A stretch of 64,000 bases of DNA from Gemmatimonadota bacterium (GCA_028875335.1 JAPPEF010000366.1:21947-85946); one strand, 5' to 3'; shown: positions 8,773 through 17,170, numbered from the stretch's first letter. Notes: generated by a model from the letters alone, not told the origin. Made by a program: numbers and translations.

Positions 8773-9877
8773 AGGTAACGGGTGTCAGACCTTCCTGCTG
8801 GCGTTGGGCATTGACATCGTCCAAGTGCCAGGGCACTGCTGATCCATCGGTGCGAAAGCGCTTGTAGTAGCCGTCTTTGCAGCGGGAGATGGGCATCAGC
8901 GGCGCGGCGGGCCGTAGCTCGGCTAGGGCTGCGCCAGTGAGCACCGCGCCGCTTGCGAGATCGACGACTTCGATTTCCCCAGGGTCAATGGTCCCCAGGC
9001 CGCGGGCGTGGGCGAATTGCAGATAGGGGGTGGCCTGCGGGTCGAGGCCCATTAGGTGGGTGGCTACTGCATCTACGTGTACTTCGTTGACGCCGGCCAC
9101 AGCCCAGCCGAGAGGGTAGTTGGCTCCTTCGTTGAATGCCGTGCCGTCGCGGCCGACAAGGCCATCTACAACTGAAAGCCGCGGCATCCCCAGACCGCGC
9201 AGCGCGACCAATAGATCGCAGAGTTTGTGATAGAAGCGGTCTTCAAAGAAGCTGAGGCCGCTCTCGGTCAGACGCCATAGTTCATCGGCGAATGGCTCGT
9301 CCACGGCTTGGATCGCGCACAGGTGCCGCTCGGGCTTGGCTATGATGCCCATTAGGTTTTTTATCGACAAGGTCGTGCAGCCCAAGTTGTGGCACTTGGC
9401 GAGGGGGACGTTGAAAAAGAAGGCGCAGTCGGTTACTTCCCGGTACAGGGGATAGCGCTCATACACTACGCCATCGGCGACCTCGACGACGCGGGAATCC
9501 TCGTCGGTGTTCATTTCTGCGAGCCGCACGCCCCGCTCATCGGTCATGGCGCGATAGCCGCACAGTGCCCAAGTGTGCCCGGCCGTGGGGTTTTCCCCGG
9601 ACTGGCCATCGGCAACTACCATGCGCTCGGCGGGTACGCCGCGGGCGCGCAGGGCGTCGAGCAGACCGCCGACAAACCCAGGGTGAGTGATGACACGCTT
9701 TTCCGGTGGATAGAGCACAGTGGCGTTGGGCTTGAGTAAGATGGTGCCTGCTGCGGGTAGCGGCACCTCGAGGGCGGCGAGGGTGCGATGGGCTAACTCC
9801 CGGTAGGTTGCAAAGGGAGCGTCGGCGCGGTTGATGGGTGAACGCGCTAAATACACAGCGTCGGGTTGTACGATCAT
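8753..9877 (-). CDS. DUF362-domain protein
   Basis: This 374-residue protein has the DUF362 pattern: ILLKPNATVLYPPEKRVITHP near residue 50, then MVVADGQSGENPT, NVPLAKCHNLGCTTLSIKN and LMGIIAKPERH in the middle, and SVVDGLVGRDGTAFNEG. There is no added ferredoxin domain and no signal peptide. The biochemical role of the family is not settled. The gene starts downstream of the murA terminator, so it probably begins a separate unit with the MazG-like gene. GGAGAGCC lies just upstream of the ATG as ribosome site. Confidence 0.8.
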   Translation of the reverse strand: MIVQPDAVYLARSPINRADAPFATYRELAHRTLAALEVPLPAAGTILLKPNATVLYPPEKRVITHPGFVGGLLDALRARGVPAERMVVADGQSGENPTAGHTWALCGYRAMTDERGVRLAEMNTDEDSRVVEVADGVVYERYPLYREVTDCAFFFNVPLAKCHNLGCTTLSIKNLMGIIAKPERHLCAIQAVDEPFADELWRLTESGLSFFEDRFYHKLCDLLVALRGLGMPRLSVVDGLVGRDGTAFNEGANYPLGWAVAGVNEVHVDAVATHLMGLDPQATPYLQFAHARGLGTIDPGEIEVVDLASGAVLTGAALAELRPAAPLMPISRCKDGYYKRFRTDGSAVPWHLDDVNAQRQQEGLTPVTYEPARA

Positions 9878-9906
9878 GGTGGCTCTCCTGTAGAGTAATA
9901 GACAAG

Positions 9907-9944
9907 CAAAAAAAAGCAGCCGAGAGCCGCAAGCTCCCGACCGC
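9907..9944 (-). terminator. Rho-independent terminator after murA
   Basis: Read on the minus strand, a 12-bp stem (GCGGTCGGGAGC with GCTCTCGGCTGC, three G-U pairs) closes a 5-base loop and is followed by eight T. It sits 28 bases beyond the murA stop and before the DUF362 start. Confidence 0.8.
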
Positions 9945-9971
9945 TTATTCGCGTTGGATGCGCAGCGCGTC

Positions 9972-11243
9972 TCAGTGTCTTTCGATGTCAGCGCCCAAGG
10001 CCCGCAGGCGGCGCTCGAGGTGGGCGTGCCCGCGTTCGAGTTGGTAGAGGTTGCTGATCTCGGTGCAACCCTCGGCCGCTAGACCGGCGAGCACGCAGGC
10101 GGCCCCGGCGCGAATGTCCATGGCCTTGACCTTGGCCCCTTTGAGCTGAGCTGGCCCGTGCACCAACACCAAGTGGTCCTTTTCCGGCGCAAGGCGAGCG
10201 CCGAAGGAGCGCAAGGCCTTGACGTGGCCGAGGCGATCTTCGAATACGGTCTCGCGGATGTAGCTGTCGCCTTTGGCCATGCACGCCAAGGCCGTCATCC
10301 CAGGCTGCAGGTCTGTTGGGAAGCCGGGGTAAAAGGTGGTCACTACATTGATCGGCGACAAGGTTTCCGGCCCGCGCACCCGCATCCACGCCCCTTCCTC
10401 TGCCATCTCGACGCCCATTTGCTGTAGTTTGGCTTCAAAGACGTACAGGTGATCGCGCACCACGCCCTTGAGGACGATGTCGCCGCCGGTAATCGCGCCC
10501 GCCATCATCAGGAGGCCGGCGTCGAGGCGATCGTACATGATCGTGTGCTCGGCACCTATTAACTCGTCAACTCCCTTGATATGCACCTGCCGCGTACCGA
10601 CCCCTTCGACTTGAGCACCCATCTTTTGCAGGAGCAACGTGAAATCGACGATCTCCGGGTCGGAAGCCGCGTTTTCGATTGCGGACTCACCCTCTGCTAG
10701 GCAGGACGCCATAACGAGGTTTTCCACTCCGGTATGACTGGGCAAATCGCAGTACATAAAGGCACCGGATAGCTGCTTGGCCACCACGTCGATGCCGCCG
10801 CCGTTGACGCCTTGGACCTCGGCCCCGAGCCGGGCAAAGCCGCGATAGTGATAGTCGGTCGGCCGCGAGCCAATCGTGCAGCCGCCGACCTCTTGGATCC
10901 AGGCGCGGCCAAAGCGAGCCAACAGCGGACCGACGAAAAGCAGCGAGGCGCGGAAGCGATTGGTCAAATCCGCGGGAAGCTGGGTTTCTTTGACATCGCG
11001 GGTGTCTAGGACGGCCACTTCCTCGGTTGCGTCGTAATCGACGCGCGCGCCGAGCCGACGCAATACTTCTAGAGCCACCAATACGTCGTTGACCGGGGGG
11101 ACCCGGTGCAGAACGGTTTGCCCTTCAGTGGCCAACAGCGAAGCGGCCAACATGGGCAAAGCGGCGTTTTTGGACCCTTGGACCTCGACCTCACCTTGGA
11201 GAGGACGTCCGCCGCGCAAGAAAAGAACTTCTGCAGAACTCAT
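9972..11243 (-). CDS. murA: UDP-N-acetylglucosamine 1-carboxyvinyltransferase
   Basis: MurA transfers enolpyruvate from PEP to UDP-GlcNAc, the first committed step of peptidoglycan synthesis in the cytoplasm. At 423 residues it has normal size. Motifs include GSKNAALPMLAASLL (catalytic-type Lys at about 25), GGCTIGSRPTDYH with the PEP-binding, fosfomycin-target Cys at about 122, and FPTDLQPGMTALACMAKGDS. The ATG beginning MSSAEVLFLRGG is chosen over an upstream in-frame ATG 90 bases earlier because AGGATT lies just before it and the extra residues look non-conserved. A terminator follows the gene. Confidence 0.95.
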   Translation of the reverse strand: MSSAEVLFLRGGRPLQGEVEVQGSKNAALPMLAASLLATEGQTVLHRVPPVNDVLVALEVLRRLGARVDYDATEEVAVLDTRDVKETQLPADLTNRFRASLLFVGPLLARFGRAWIQEVGGCTIGSRPTDYHYRGFARLGAEVQGVNGGGIDVVAKQLSGAFMYCDLPSHTGVENLVMASCLAEGESAIENAASDPEIVDFTLLLQKMGAQVEGVGTRQVHIKGVDELIGAEHTIMYDRLDAGLLMMAGAITGGDIVLKGVVRDHLYVFEAKLQQMGVEMAEEGAWMRVRGPETLSPINVVTTFYPGFPTDLQPGMTALACMAKGDSYIRETVFEDRLGHVKALRSFGARLAPEKDHLVLVHGPAQLKGAKVKAMDIRAGAACVLAGLAAEGCTEISNLYQLERGHAHLERRLRALGADIERH

Positions 11244-11345
11244 TGCTAATCCTAGAGTTAAGAGGGCGAGCAAACACACCAAGGGGAGGGGGATATTCCA
11301 AATGTAACATTGGGCATTCGGTTCGTCAATCACCCAATGCTCTGC

Positions 11346-11373
11346 TTGACAGAGAGGGGCGCATCTCTATATT
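11346..11373 (+). promoter_or_regulatory. Sigma-70-like promoter for the glutaredoxin-like gene
   Basis: TTGACA (11346-11351), a 16-base spacer and TATATT (11368-11373) point at the gene 48 bases downstream. The spacer begins GAGA and ends TCTC, a weak inverted repeat. Confidence 0.65.
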
Positions 11374-11421
11374 CCACCAAACGCAAAATCGTTTCTATCA
11401 CATGAGAAAGGAATTTCAATC

Positions 11422-11691
11422 ATGGCTGAAGCCCCTCACATCGTCGCCTATCTGAAGCCGGTTTGCGGCTGGAGCAATAGCGTGCGCATGACCTTCGCTA
11501 AATACAGCTTGGCATACGAAGACAAAGACATTATCAACAATCCAGATATTTACGCTGAGATGGTGCAGAAAAGCGGCCAGCCCCTCTCGCCCTGCGTCGA
11601 GATCAACGGCCAGATGTTGGCCGACGTAGATGGCGATGAGGTTGAGGTTTGGATGCTTGAAAACGGAGTCGTCGAGCCGGTCTCGGCCTAA
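11422..11691 (+). CDS. Glutaredoxin-like protein with a CGWS motif
   Basis: This 89-residue thioredoxin-fold protein has beta-alpha-beta start IVAYLKPVCGWSNSVRMTFAK, giving CGWS in place of CPYC (dithiol) or CGFS (monothiol). A cis-Pro-like segment SGQPLSPCVEINGQML follows, then DVDGDEVEVWM. The single active-site Cys suggests monothiol chemistry or glutathione/Fe-S handling; a second Cys sits next to the cis-Pro position. AAAGGA lies upstream of the ATG. The last codons overlap the end of the convergent gene by four bases. Confidence 0.75.
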   Translation: MAEAPHIVAYLKPVCGWSNSVRMTFAKYSLAYEDKDIINNPDIYAEMVQKSGQPLSPCVEINGQMLADVDGDEVEVWMLENGVVEPVSA

Positions 11692-12209
11692 TCGCGCATC
11701 CGGCTCAACACGCGCCGCATACCCTCGCACAGGTTGGGTTGCTCGTGGTTGAGCGGCCCGCTCGCCGCGCGGCGAATCAGCGTCAACGCGCCCCATAGCG
11801 GGCCGTCGCCAGCCTGCAGAGGCAACACGTAGCTAAAGCCGATAGACCCGCCTTCAGCCCCCTCTAGTAGGAAGCGTACTACTCCTGCTGGCAGGGGGCT
11901 TTCTTCGTCGGCGCTGGCTTGTCCCACTAGCAACAACGCGGAGTGACCGACCCCGTCCTGATCGGCGAAGGGGCGCACGCCGTCTTGTTCCAGCACCCGC
12001 TGCAGGACTTCAGCTCCTGCGCCGGCCGTGTGGACTACTCCTTGGCCGACTCGCTCATATACGATGGTGTCCGCCGCTTCGATGCCCAGCAGCAAATCCA
12101 TGCCTTGGATCACGGCCTCGTCTGAAGACATGGCTTCGAGCGATGTGACGATGTGGGGAGGAATTTTAGCGGGTTCGGGCATGTTGAACGGGATGATCGA
12201 GACGGGCAT
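11688..12209 (-). CDS. Hypothetical protein, possibly GAF-like
   Basis: This 173-residue soluble protein has no signal peptide. The ATG beginning MPVSIIPFNMPEP is preferred over one seven codons upstream because AAGGA lies at the right distance. Segments VTSLEAMSSDEAVIQGMDLLLGI, IVYERVG and VRFLLEGAEGGSIGFSYVLPL, GPLWGALTLIRRA recall the end strands of a GAF-type sensor domain, but I do not recognise a specific family. It is convergent with the glutaredoxin-like gene and divergent from the tRNA. Confidence 0.6.
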   Translation of the reverse strand: MPVSIIPFNMPEPAKIPPHIVTSLEAMSSDEAVIQGMDLLLGIEAADTIVYERVGQGVVHTAGAGAEVLQRVLEQDGVRPFADQDGVGHSALLLVGQASADEESPLPAGVVRFLLEGAEGGSIGFSYVLPLQAGDGPLWGALTLIRRAASGPLNHEQPNLCEGMRRVLSRMRD

Positions 12210-12218
12210 GGCGCATCC

Positions 12219-12247
12219 TTGACAATGCAAATGAGGGGGCTTTAATT
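12219..12247 (+). promoter_or_regulatory. Likely promoter of tRNA-Phe
   Basis: TTGACA (12219-12224), a 17-base spacer and TTAATT (12242-12247) end 17 bases before the tRNA 5' end. Confidence 0.55.
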
Positions 12248-12264
12248 TTAATCTTTCTTTTGGT

Positions 12265-12340
12265 GGCGCTTTAGCTCAGTAGGTAGAGCAGGAGACTGAA
12301 AATCTCTGTGTCCGCGGTTCGATTCCGCGAGGCGCCACCA
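12265..12340 (+). tRNA. tRNA-Phe (anticodon GAA)
   Basis: All arms fold: acceptor GGCGCTT with AGGCGCC, D-arm GCTC/GAGC, anticodon stem GGAGA/TCTCT around loop CTGAAAA (anticodon GAA), variable loop GTGTC, and T-arm CGCGG-TTCGATT-CCGCG. The discriminator A and CCA are encoded. The length is 76 bases, with no intron. Confidence 0.95.
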
Positions 12341-12351
12341 CTATTATAACT

Positions 12352-12381
12352 AGCCCCTCAGCTTGCACAAGCTGAGGGGCT
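12352..12381. terminator. Strong hairpin between tRNA-Phe and a convergent gene
   Basis: A perfect 14-bp inverted repeat (AGCCCCTCAGCTTG, 2-base loop, CAAGCTGAGGGGCT) lies 12 bases after the tRNA and 16 bases after the stop of the minus-strand FGE-like gene. The T-tract is weak in both directions, so it may act as a bidirectional terminator or an RNA-stabilising stem. Confidence 0.65.
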
Positions 12382-12397
12382 GTTGCATTTGTGCGGT

Positions 12398-13315
12398 TTA
12401 CCGCGCATCGCCTTCCTCTGCCATGCGCTTGATTTGTCCCCAACTTGCAGACTGCACTGCCGTGGCGGGAAGCTCGCGCGCTGCGCAGCGAAATCCGACG
12501 ATGATGTAGGTCACCGAAGGCGGCAGCCCGCCGCGGTCGGTGGCGCGCAGGCGATACGGATCGCTGCTCATCGACCCGCCGCGAAGCACTCGGCTGATCC
12601 CTGCGTCCGGCCCTTGCGGATCGCGCCCGGGACTTTGCGCGTAGTAATCCTCGCCGTACCAATCCACCACCCACTCCCAGACATTGCCCCCCATGTCGTA
12701 GGCCCCATAGGGAGAAACTCCGCGCTGATAAGAGCCAACCGGGGCCGAGTCGAAAAAGCCGTCGCTATCGTCGCCGCGACAGCAGCCCTCTTTGCCGTAG
12801 TTGGCTCGGCTGCGGTCAATGGAATTGCCCCAGGGATAGATGCGGCCGTCGGTGCCGCGGGCGGCCTTTTCCCACATGGCCTCGGTCGGCAACTGCATGC
12901 TGGCCCAAGTGCAATAGGCACGGGCGCCGTACCACGAAACCTCGGCGACTGGCTGCTGCTCGGTGCCGGGAATCGGCGCGTATCCCACGTCGTTGTAGAG
13001 AATCTGCGCGTCGGGATCTCGCAGATCGAACAGCAGATGCCCTTCCCCATCCGCGTTGCCGTCGATGTCGTTCAAAAAGGCGGCGTATTGGTCGTTGTTC
13101 ACTTCGAAACGGTCGATGTAGAAGTCGTCGAGATAGACTTGGTGGACCGGCTGCTCGTCCGCCCGTCCCTCGACCGATCCCATTGCAAAATAACCGGCGG
13201 GGACGTGGACCAACTCGTGCATTGTGCCGGCCGGCGTCTGCACTTGGACTATCTCTTGGGCTAGAACACCCGGTACCCATACCAAAAAGCACCAGAATGC
13301 GCTGCTGCGCGCCAT
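12398..13315 (-). CDS. Secreted formylglycine-generating enzyme (SUMF1)-fold protein, probably not catalytic as an FGE
   Basis: This 305-residue protein has a signal peptide (MARSSAFWCFLVWVPGVLA). The FGE fold is clear: VPAGYFAMGSVEGRADEQPVH, YIDRFEVNNDQYAAFL, PVAEVSWYGARAYCTWA, QLPTEAMWEKAARG, YPWGN, YGAYDMGGNVWEWVVDWYG, RVLRGGS and GFRCAA. The two active-site cysteines of true FGEs, expected just after RGGS, are replaced (RGGSMSSDPYRLRATD), so sulfatase activation is unlikely. Many secreted members of this fold have other or unknown roles. It is divergent from the MFS gene and ends near the hairpin beyond the tRNA. Confidence 0.85.
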   Translation of the reverse strand: MARSSAFWCFLVWVPGVLAQEIVQVQTPAGTMHELVHVPAGYFAMGSVEGRADEQPVHQVYLDDFYIDRFEVNNDQYAAFLNDIDGNADGEGHLLFDLRDPDAQILYNDVGYAPIPGTEQQPVAEVSWYGARAYCTWASMQLPTEAMWEKAARGTDGRIYPWGNSIDRSRANYGKEGCCRGDDSDGFFDSAPVGSYQRGVSPYGAYDMGGNVWEWVVDWYGEDYYAQSPGRDPQGPDAGISRVLRGGSMSSDPYRLRATDRGGLPPSVTYIIVGFRCAARELPATAVQSASWGQIKRMAEEGDAR

Positions 13316-13405
13316 ACCTTCTCCGCTATGTGGCCTTTTTCGCCGCGAGTTGTTGGTTTACTTTCCTAATACATAACTGTCATCTCCCGTTCCAGCAAAA
13401 AGAAA

Positions 13406-14671
13406 TTGGTCTCCACTCATCGCGAGGCGCTTGCGCTTTTCAACCGCGACGTGCGCCTAGTGCTCTTCAGCCAAGCTCTGATCGGCTTTACGATCTTCGG
13501 CGGCGTCTATACGGTCCTGCTCAATCTCTATCTCTTGCGCCTAGGCTATGGCCCCCAAATGATCGGCCAAGTCAACGCCGTTGGCGCGTTGTCGTTTGCC
13601 CTCTTGAGCATGCCCGCGGGGCTGTTGGCCAACCGCTGGGGGGCGCGTCGGAGCATGATCGTCGGCATGGTGATCGCCGCCTTTGGTTTTGGCTTGTTGC
13701 CCCTTGGCGAGTTTGCTCCCCCCTCCTTGCAGCTAACTTGGATCATGGGAGCGTATGCTCTCGGCGTCCTTGGCAATACGCTTTTCCTCGTCTGCTCGAT
13801 TCCCTTCCTGACGCTGATCTGCCCGCCGCGTCTGCGCAACCACGTGTTCTCGACTCAGGTGGCGCTGTGGCCGCTGGCGGGTTTTGCCGGTAGTCTGTGC
13901 GGCGGCCTGCTGCCCGGCCTGTTCTCCGCGCTCCTCGGTCTGACCGAAGACCACCCAGCTCCTTACCGCTATCCGTTGCTATTAGCTGCTGGCGTGCTAT
14001 TTATCAGTGCCGGTGCTATCGCCGCAACACGCTCCCGTCCGCAGAAACCGCCTGCTAGGGAACGCGGCGAAGCGACGCCTTTCCCCTTGGCCATCATCCT
14101 CGCCTTGAGCTTGGTTACCTTCTTGCAGATGGCTGCGGAAAACAGTCTCCGCGTCTTCTTCAATGTCTATATGGACGACGGCCTCGGGACCTCCACGGCG
14201 CTGATCGGCAGTTTGACTGCCGCCGGCCAGCTCCTAGCCGCCTGTACTGCGCTGGCCGCTCCTGCGCTCAGTCGGCGTTTCGGCCGGGTGCCGGTGATTA
14301 CCGGAGGGGCTGGGGCGATGGTGCTGTGCCTCATACCGATGGCCTTGGTCGCCCATTGGGCAGTGGCCGGAGCCGCCTGTATGGCCTTGGTCGCCCTCAG
14401 CTCGATTCGCCGCTCGGTCTATATCGTCTTTCAGCAGGAACTGGTCCCAGAGCACTGGCGGGTGACCATGAGTTCGGCGCTGACTATGGCCTACGGTATC
14501 AGCATTGCCGGCGTTTCGCTCGGCGGCGGCTGGATGATCGACGCGCTGGGGTATCGGGCGTTGTTTTTGTGCAGTGCCGTTATTACGGCTGCGGGCGTAC
14601 TTTGCTTTCAGGGGTACTTCCGCGTCCCGCGCGGCGAATACGCCAAACGCCTGACAGACGAGCGCGCATGA
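13406..14671 (+). CDS. Major facilitator superfamily transporter
   Basis: This 421-residue integral membrane protein has about 12 hydrophobic segments and an MFS loop 2-3 motif GLLANRWGARRSMIVGM; the second half repeats it weakly (ALSRRFGRVPVITGGAG). A short basic loop (RSRPQKPPARERGEAT) separates the two six-helix halves. The start is a TTG, the first good candidate after an in-frame stop, preceded by only a poor ribosome site. The transported compound cannot be inferred. It converges with the anti-sigma gene, four bases apart. Confidence 0.85.
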   Translation: MVSTHREALALFNRDVRLVLFSQALIGFTIFGGVYTVLLNLYLLRLGYGPQMIGQVNAVGALSFALLSMPAGLLANRWGARRSMIVGMVIAAFGFGLLPLGEFAPPSLQLTWIMGAYALGVLGNTLFLVCSIPFLTLICPPRLRNHVFSTQVALWPLAGFAGSLCGGLLPGLFSALLGLTEDHPAPYRYPLLLAAGVLFISAGAIAATRSRPQKPPARERGEATPFPLAIILALSLVTFLQMAAENSLRVFFNVYMDDGLGTSTALIGSLTAAGQLLAACTALAAPALSRRFGRVPVITGGAGAMVLCLIPMALVAHWAVAGAACMALVALSSIRRSVYIVFQQELVPEHWRVTMSSALTMAYGISIAGVSLGGGWMIDALGYRALFLCSAVITAAGVLCFQGYFRVPRGEYAKRLTDERA

Positions 14672-14675
14672 ATGC

Positions 14676-16451
14676 TTACTTTGCGCCTTCTCTGTGCGGA
14701 CGCATCACCAATGCTTCATAGGTAATCGGCTCGGATACGCGCTCCATCGTCACCCCGAAGTGCTCGCGCAAATAATCGAGGGCCACGTCCCAGCCGTCGG
14801 AGAAATCGACGTCGATATCTACTGGACGCTCAAAGGGATTGTCTGCTGCTGCGTCCCATTGCAGCTCGATTTCGTCGAGGTCTTGGTCGTAGCCTTTGAC
14901 GAGGTCGTTGAGCGCGGCGTATGTGAGCATTCTCTGGATCGCGAACTTGAGTGGATATCCTTTAGCGTGGAAAGTGTAGCTTTTGCCACTGCTACTAGTC
15001 TGAGATTGAGTCCCAGATTGCTGACTGTCCTGCGGGTTTGTTGGAAACTCGGAGCCGTCTTGGGTAAAAATCCAGCGCGTCCTAGCGCCCTGCCGTTTTT
15101 CTAACTCAGCGACAAAACCAAAGCGGCGGCCGAGGCGCTGGACGCGCTCGGTGGGGGTTAGGCGATGGTTGTAGGCAATCCGTGCGGAGTAGCGCTGCTT
15201 GGCCAGCGCCGAATCCGGGGTCTCCACCCGCATTTTCCCGAGCCCGAGACTCTGGGCAATTTCGGTCAGTGGAGTGCGATGGAATTCACTGCGCGTGATC
15301 CCACTTACTGTGGACGTAGCGAGGTCTTGGATACCCCTGCTTGGATCATCCGAAGAAGGAAGGACGACTATTGTAGAAGCAGCGTGGCTCTGGGTGCCCT
15401 TGCTTGGGTCATCCGAAGGCGGATAGATGATGATATCCATACCGTCCAGTGGCATGTAAAACGTCCTGTTCCAAGGCACAAACGGTTCTAGCGTCATATC
15501 AAACGGATGTGCTTTGTACGCGGAAAAGGCAAACGGCTGGACCGCATCATCGGCGACCGCGAAAAGCTCATCCGCCAAGGGCACGTCGTAATCGAGATAG
15601 TTCAATTCGCTGACCAACTCCCAGTCCTCTTGGCCCACATCTAGATAAACCCGGGCTTGGCTAGGCAACCGCGTCTGGGTATCTACTTCGACTTCAAATC
15701 GGATGTCCGACGGAGCGTCACTACCCAGCGAGGAGTGCCCCCAGATCGAAAAAAGCACCGTTGATCCCCGATCCTCGCGTTCAATCTGATAGCTCCGAGT
15801 CTCTAGTTGTTCACGCTCGGGCAGCGCTAGTTGCTCGGCGACATCTGCTATGGACCATGTGCTTTCTGCGCCGAGATCTCTCCCATACCATACCCCATGC
15901 ATGTAAACCCGCGCACTCGCATCGTTCACCACGACCTCACGCCGCGCCGCGCCGGTGCCTACTTCGGCGCGGAAAAAGTGCGGTGCTCTGATCCACTGCT
16001 GCATCGGCACCTGTTCTCCCTGCTCTCCGCGGAACCAGCCCTCCACGCGCACGGAGTGCAGCTTACGCACCTCGGCTACAACTTCGGCCCACGCCGCAGT
16101 GCTCCCTTGCCAGAGTACTCCGAACACCACTCCGGCTAGCATGGCGGCCAGTCCCGACAGGTACACCGGCCGCGGCAGTCGCTGCCAAAATCCCGCTCGC
16201 TGCGTTTCGTGCTCGTCCTCCTCCGCGCGGATTGCCTCCAGCGCGTTAGTACGTGCCGCCGCAAAAAGCGCGTCCGCTGGCTCGGCGGTGCCGATATCAG
16301 CACTCAGTTCCAACACGGTACGCACCGCTTCCAAGTCGTCGGCCGCTTCTGGATGCTCGGTCAGATAGGTTTCGATCTGTCGCGCTTCCGCAGTTGATAG
16401 CTCGCCGCGCACGTAGTCGCTCAGTTTGCCTTCAAATTCGGCTCTGTCCAT
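14676..16451 (-). CDS. Membrane anti-sigma factor, FecR/zinc-less ZAS-like, with large periplasmic domain
   Basis: Residues 1-85 form an anti-sigma-like helical domain (LSDYVRGELSTAEARQIETYL) without the usual HxxxCxxC zinc ligands. One membrane helix lies at about 93-115 (YLSGLAAMLAGVVFGVLW). The rest should be periplasmic. Near the C-terminus, FHRTPLTEIAQSLG and VDIDVDFSDGWDVALDYLREHFG resemble short STN/DUF4974-type modules seen in FecR-like sensors. A 21-residue tandem repeat (PSDDPSKGTQ / SSDDPSRGIQ) lies at about residues 347-388. The gene starts five bases after the ECF sigma gene, so the pair forms a sigma/anti-sigma switch; the signal is unknown. Confidence 0.8.
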   Translation of the reverse strand: MDRAEFEGKLSDYVRGELSTAEARQIETYLTEHPEAADDLEAVRTVLELSADIGTAEPADALFAAARTNALEAIRAEEDEHETQRAGFWQRLPRPVYLSGLAAMLAGVVFGVLWQGSTAAWAEVVAEVRKLHSVRVEGWFRGEQGEQVPMQQWIRAPHFFRAEVGTGAARREVVVNDASARVYMHGVWYGRDLGAESTWSIADVAEQLALPEREQLETRSYQIEREDRGSTVLFSIWGHSSLGSDAPSDIRFEVEVDTQTRLPSQARVYLDVGQEDWELVSELNYLDYDVPLADELFAVADDAVQPFAFSAYKAHPFDMTLEPFVPWNRTFYMPLDGMDIIIYPPSDDPSKGTQSHAASTIVVLPSSDDPSRGIQDLATSTVSGITRSEFHRTPLTEIAQSLGLGKMRVETPDSALAKQRYSARIAYNHRLTPTERVQRLGRRFGFVAELEKRQGARTRWIFTQDGSEFPTNPQDSQQSGTQSQTSSSGKSYTFHAKGYPLKFAIQRMLTYAALNDLVKGYDQDLDEIELQWDAAADNPFERPVDIDVDFSDGWDVALDYLREHFGVTMERVSEPITYEALVMRPHREGAK

Positions 16452-16456
16452 GGTGC

Positions 16457-16957
16457 TTAGTCCTTGCAGCCGGCACCCAAATGGGCGCGGATCTTTTTAA
16501 GTGCTTTGTACTCGCTGGCTCTGGCCGACTCTTCGCTGCACCCCAGCCGCGCGGCGATTTCGGCAAAGGGCCAGCCCTCGAAGTTGCGCAGGGCGAAGAC
16601 CATGCGCTGGCGCTCGGGCAACTCGGCGGCCAAGTCGCGCACCCGGTCCATGAGTAAGCGGTGCTCGGCGTCTTTGTCAGCATCGACTTGCAGCGCGGGG
16701 TCTTCCTCTTCGCAGAGCAGCGCTCGATGTTGATAGCGCCGGATTTTGAAGGCCGCGTTAGTTGCTACCCGGCAAAGCCATGCCTTGGGGTGGGCGATGA
16801 GCTCGCCGCGCACACAGGCGGCGTGGAAGCGCAGGAAGGTTTCTTGGAAGACCTCCTGCGCCTCATCGGCATTGGCGACGATCTTATAGGCCACCTTGAG
16901 CACCAAGCGTCCGTAGTGTTCTACGGCTTCGGCGCTTATGTCGGCTGGTCGGCGCAA
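16457..16957 (-). CDS. ECF-family RNA polymerase sigma factor
   Basis: Region 2 is visible as RLVLKVAYKIVANADEAQEVFQ with ETFLRFHAACVRG, and region 4 as LAAELPERQRMVFALRNFEGW and FAEIAARLGCSEESARASEYK, in the standard ECF size range (166 residues). The TTG start is chosen because AGAGAGGAA lies directly upstream and region 2 then begins a few residues in. The frame stays open to an ATG 150 bases earlier, but that stretch reads as non-coding and overlaps a small leader frame. It is co-transcribed with the anti-sigma gene and probably activates envelope or surface genes. Confidence 0.8.
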   Translation of the reverse strand: MRRPADISAEAVEHYGRLVLKVAYKIVANADEAQEVFQETFLRFHAACVRGELIAHPKAWLCRVATNAAFKIRRYQHRALLCEEEDPALQVDADKDAEHRLLMDRVRDLAAELPERQRMVFALRNFEGWPFAEIAARLGCSEESARASEYKALKKIRAHLGAGCKD

Positions 16958-17022
16958 AACTTCCTCTCTGTATGGATGTCGATTAGGGCGACATACAGGA
17001 TGCGAATGGCTAAGGATTGCAT
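16936..17022 (-). other. Possible 28-codon leader peptide overlapping the sigma gene start
   Basis: An ATG with an excellent ribosome site (AGGAGGG, five bases away) opens a short frame, MQSLAIRILYVALIDIHTER..., that ends in TAA 21 bases inside the proposed sigma gene. It could couple translation of the sigma gene, or it could mark a lost or gained base that once joined it to the sigma frame. Confidence 0.4.
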
Positions 17023-17113
17023 TGAAGCCCTCCTTTGCGGAAGAGGGTGGGTTGGCCGGTAGCGCGTTTGCCCTATATGACCCACAAGGCGCGATTATGT
17101 GAACCACGAAAAT

Positions 17114-17142
17114 AAAAAAAACCGCCTAGTTACCTAGGCGGT
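17114..17142 (-). terminator. Rho-independent terminator ending the surface-protein operon
   Basis: On the minus strand a perfect 9-bp stem (ACCGCCTAG, loop of 4, CTAGGCGGT) is followed directly by seven or more T. It lies about 30 bases after the last gene of the 17-28 kb run. Confidence 0.9.
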
Positions 17143-17170
17143 AGCGCAAATAGCTTTTGCGGCATGTTCT

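Noticed and set aside
12383..13264. 293-codon plus-strand frame opposite the FGE-like gene
   Set aside because: It is antisense to a well supported secreted protein and its translation has no recognisable domain.
12398..13315. Assignment as a functional sulfatase-activating enzyme
   Set aside because: The active-site cysteine pair is missing and no sulfatase gene lies in the window.
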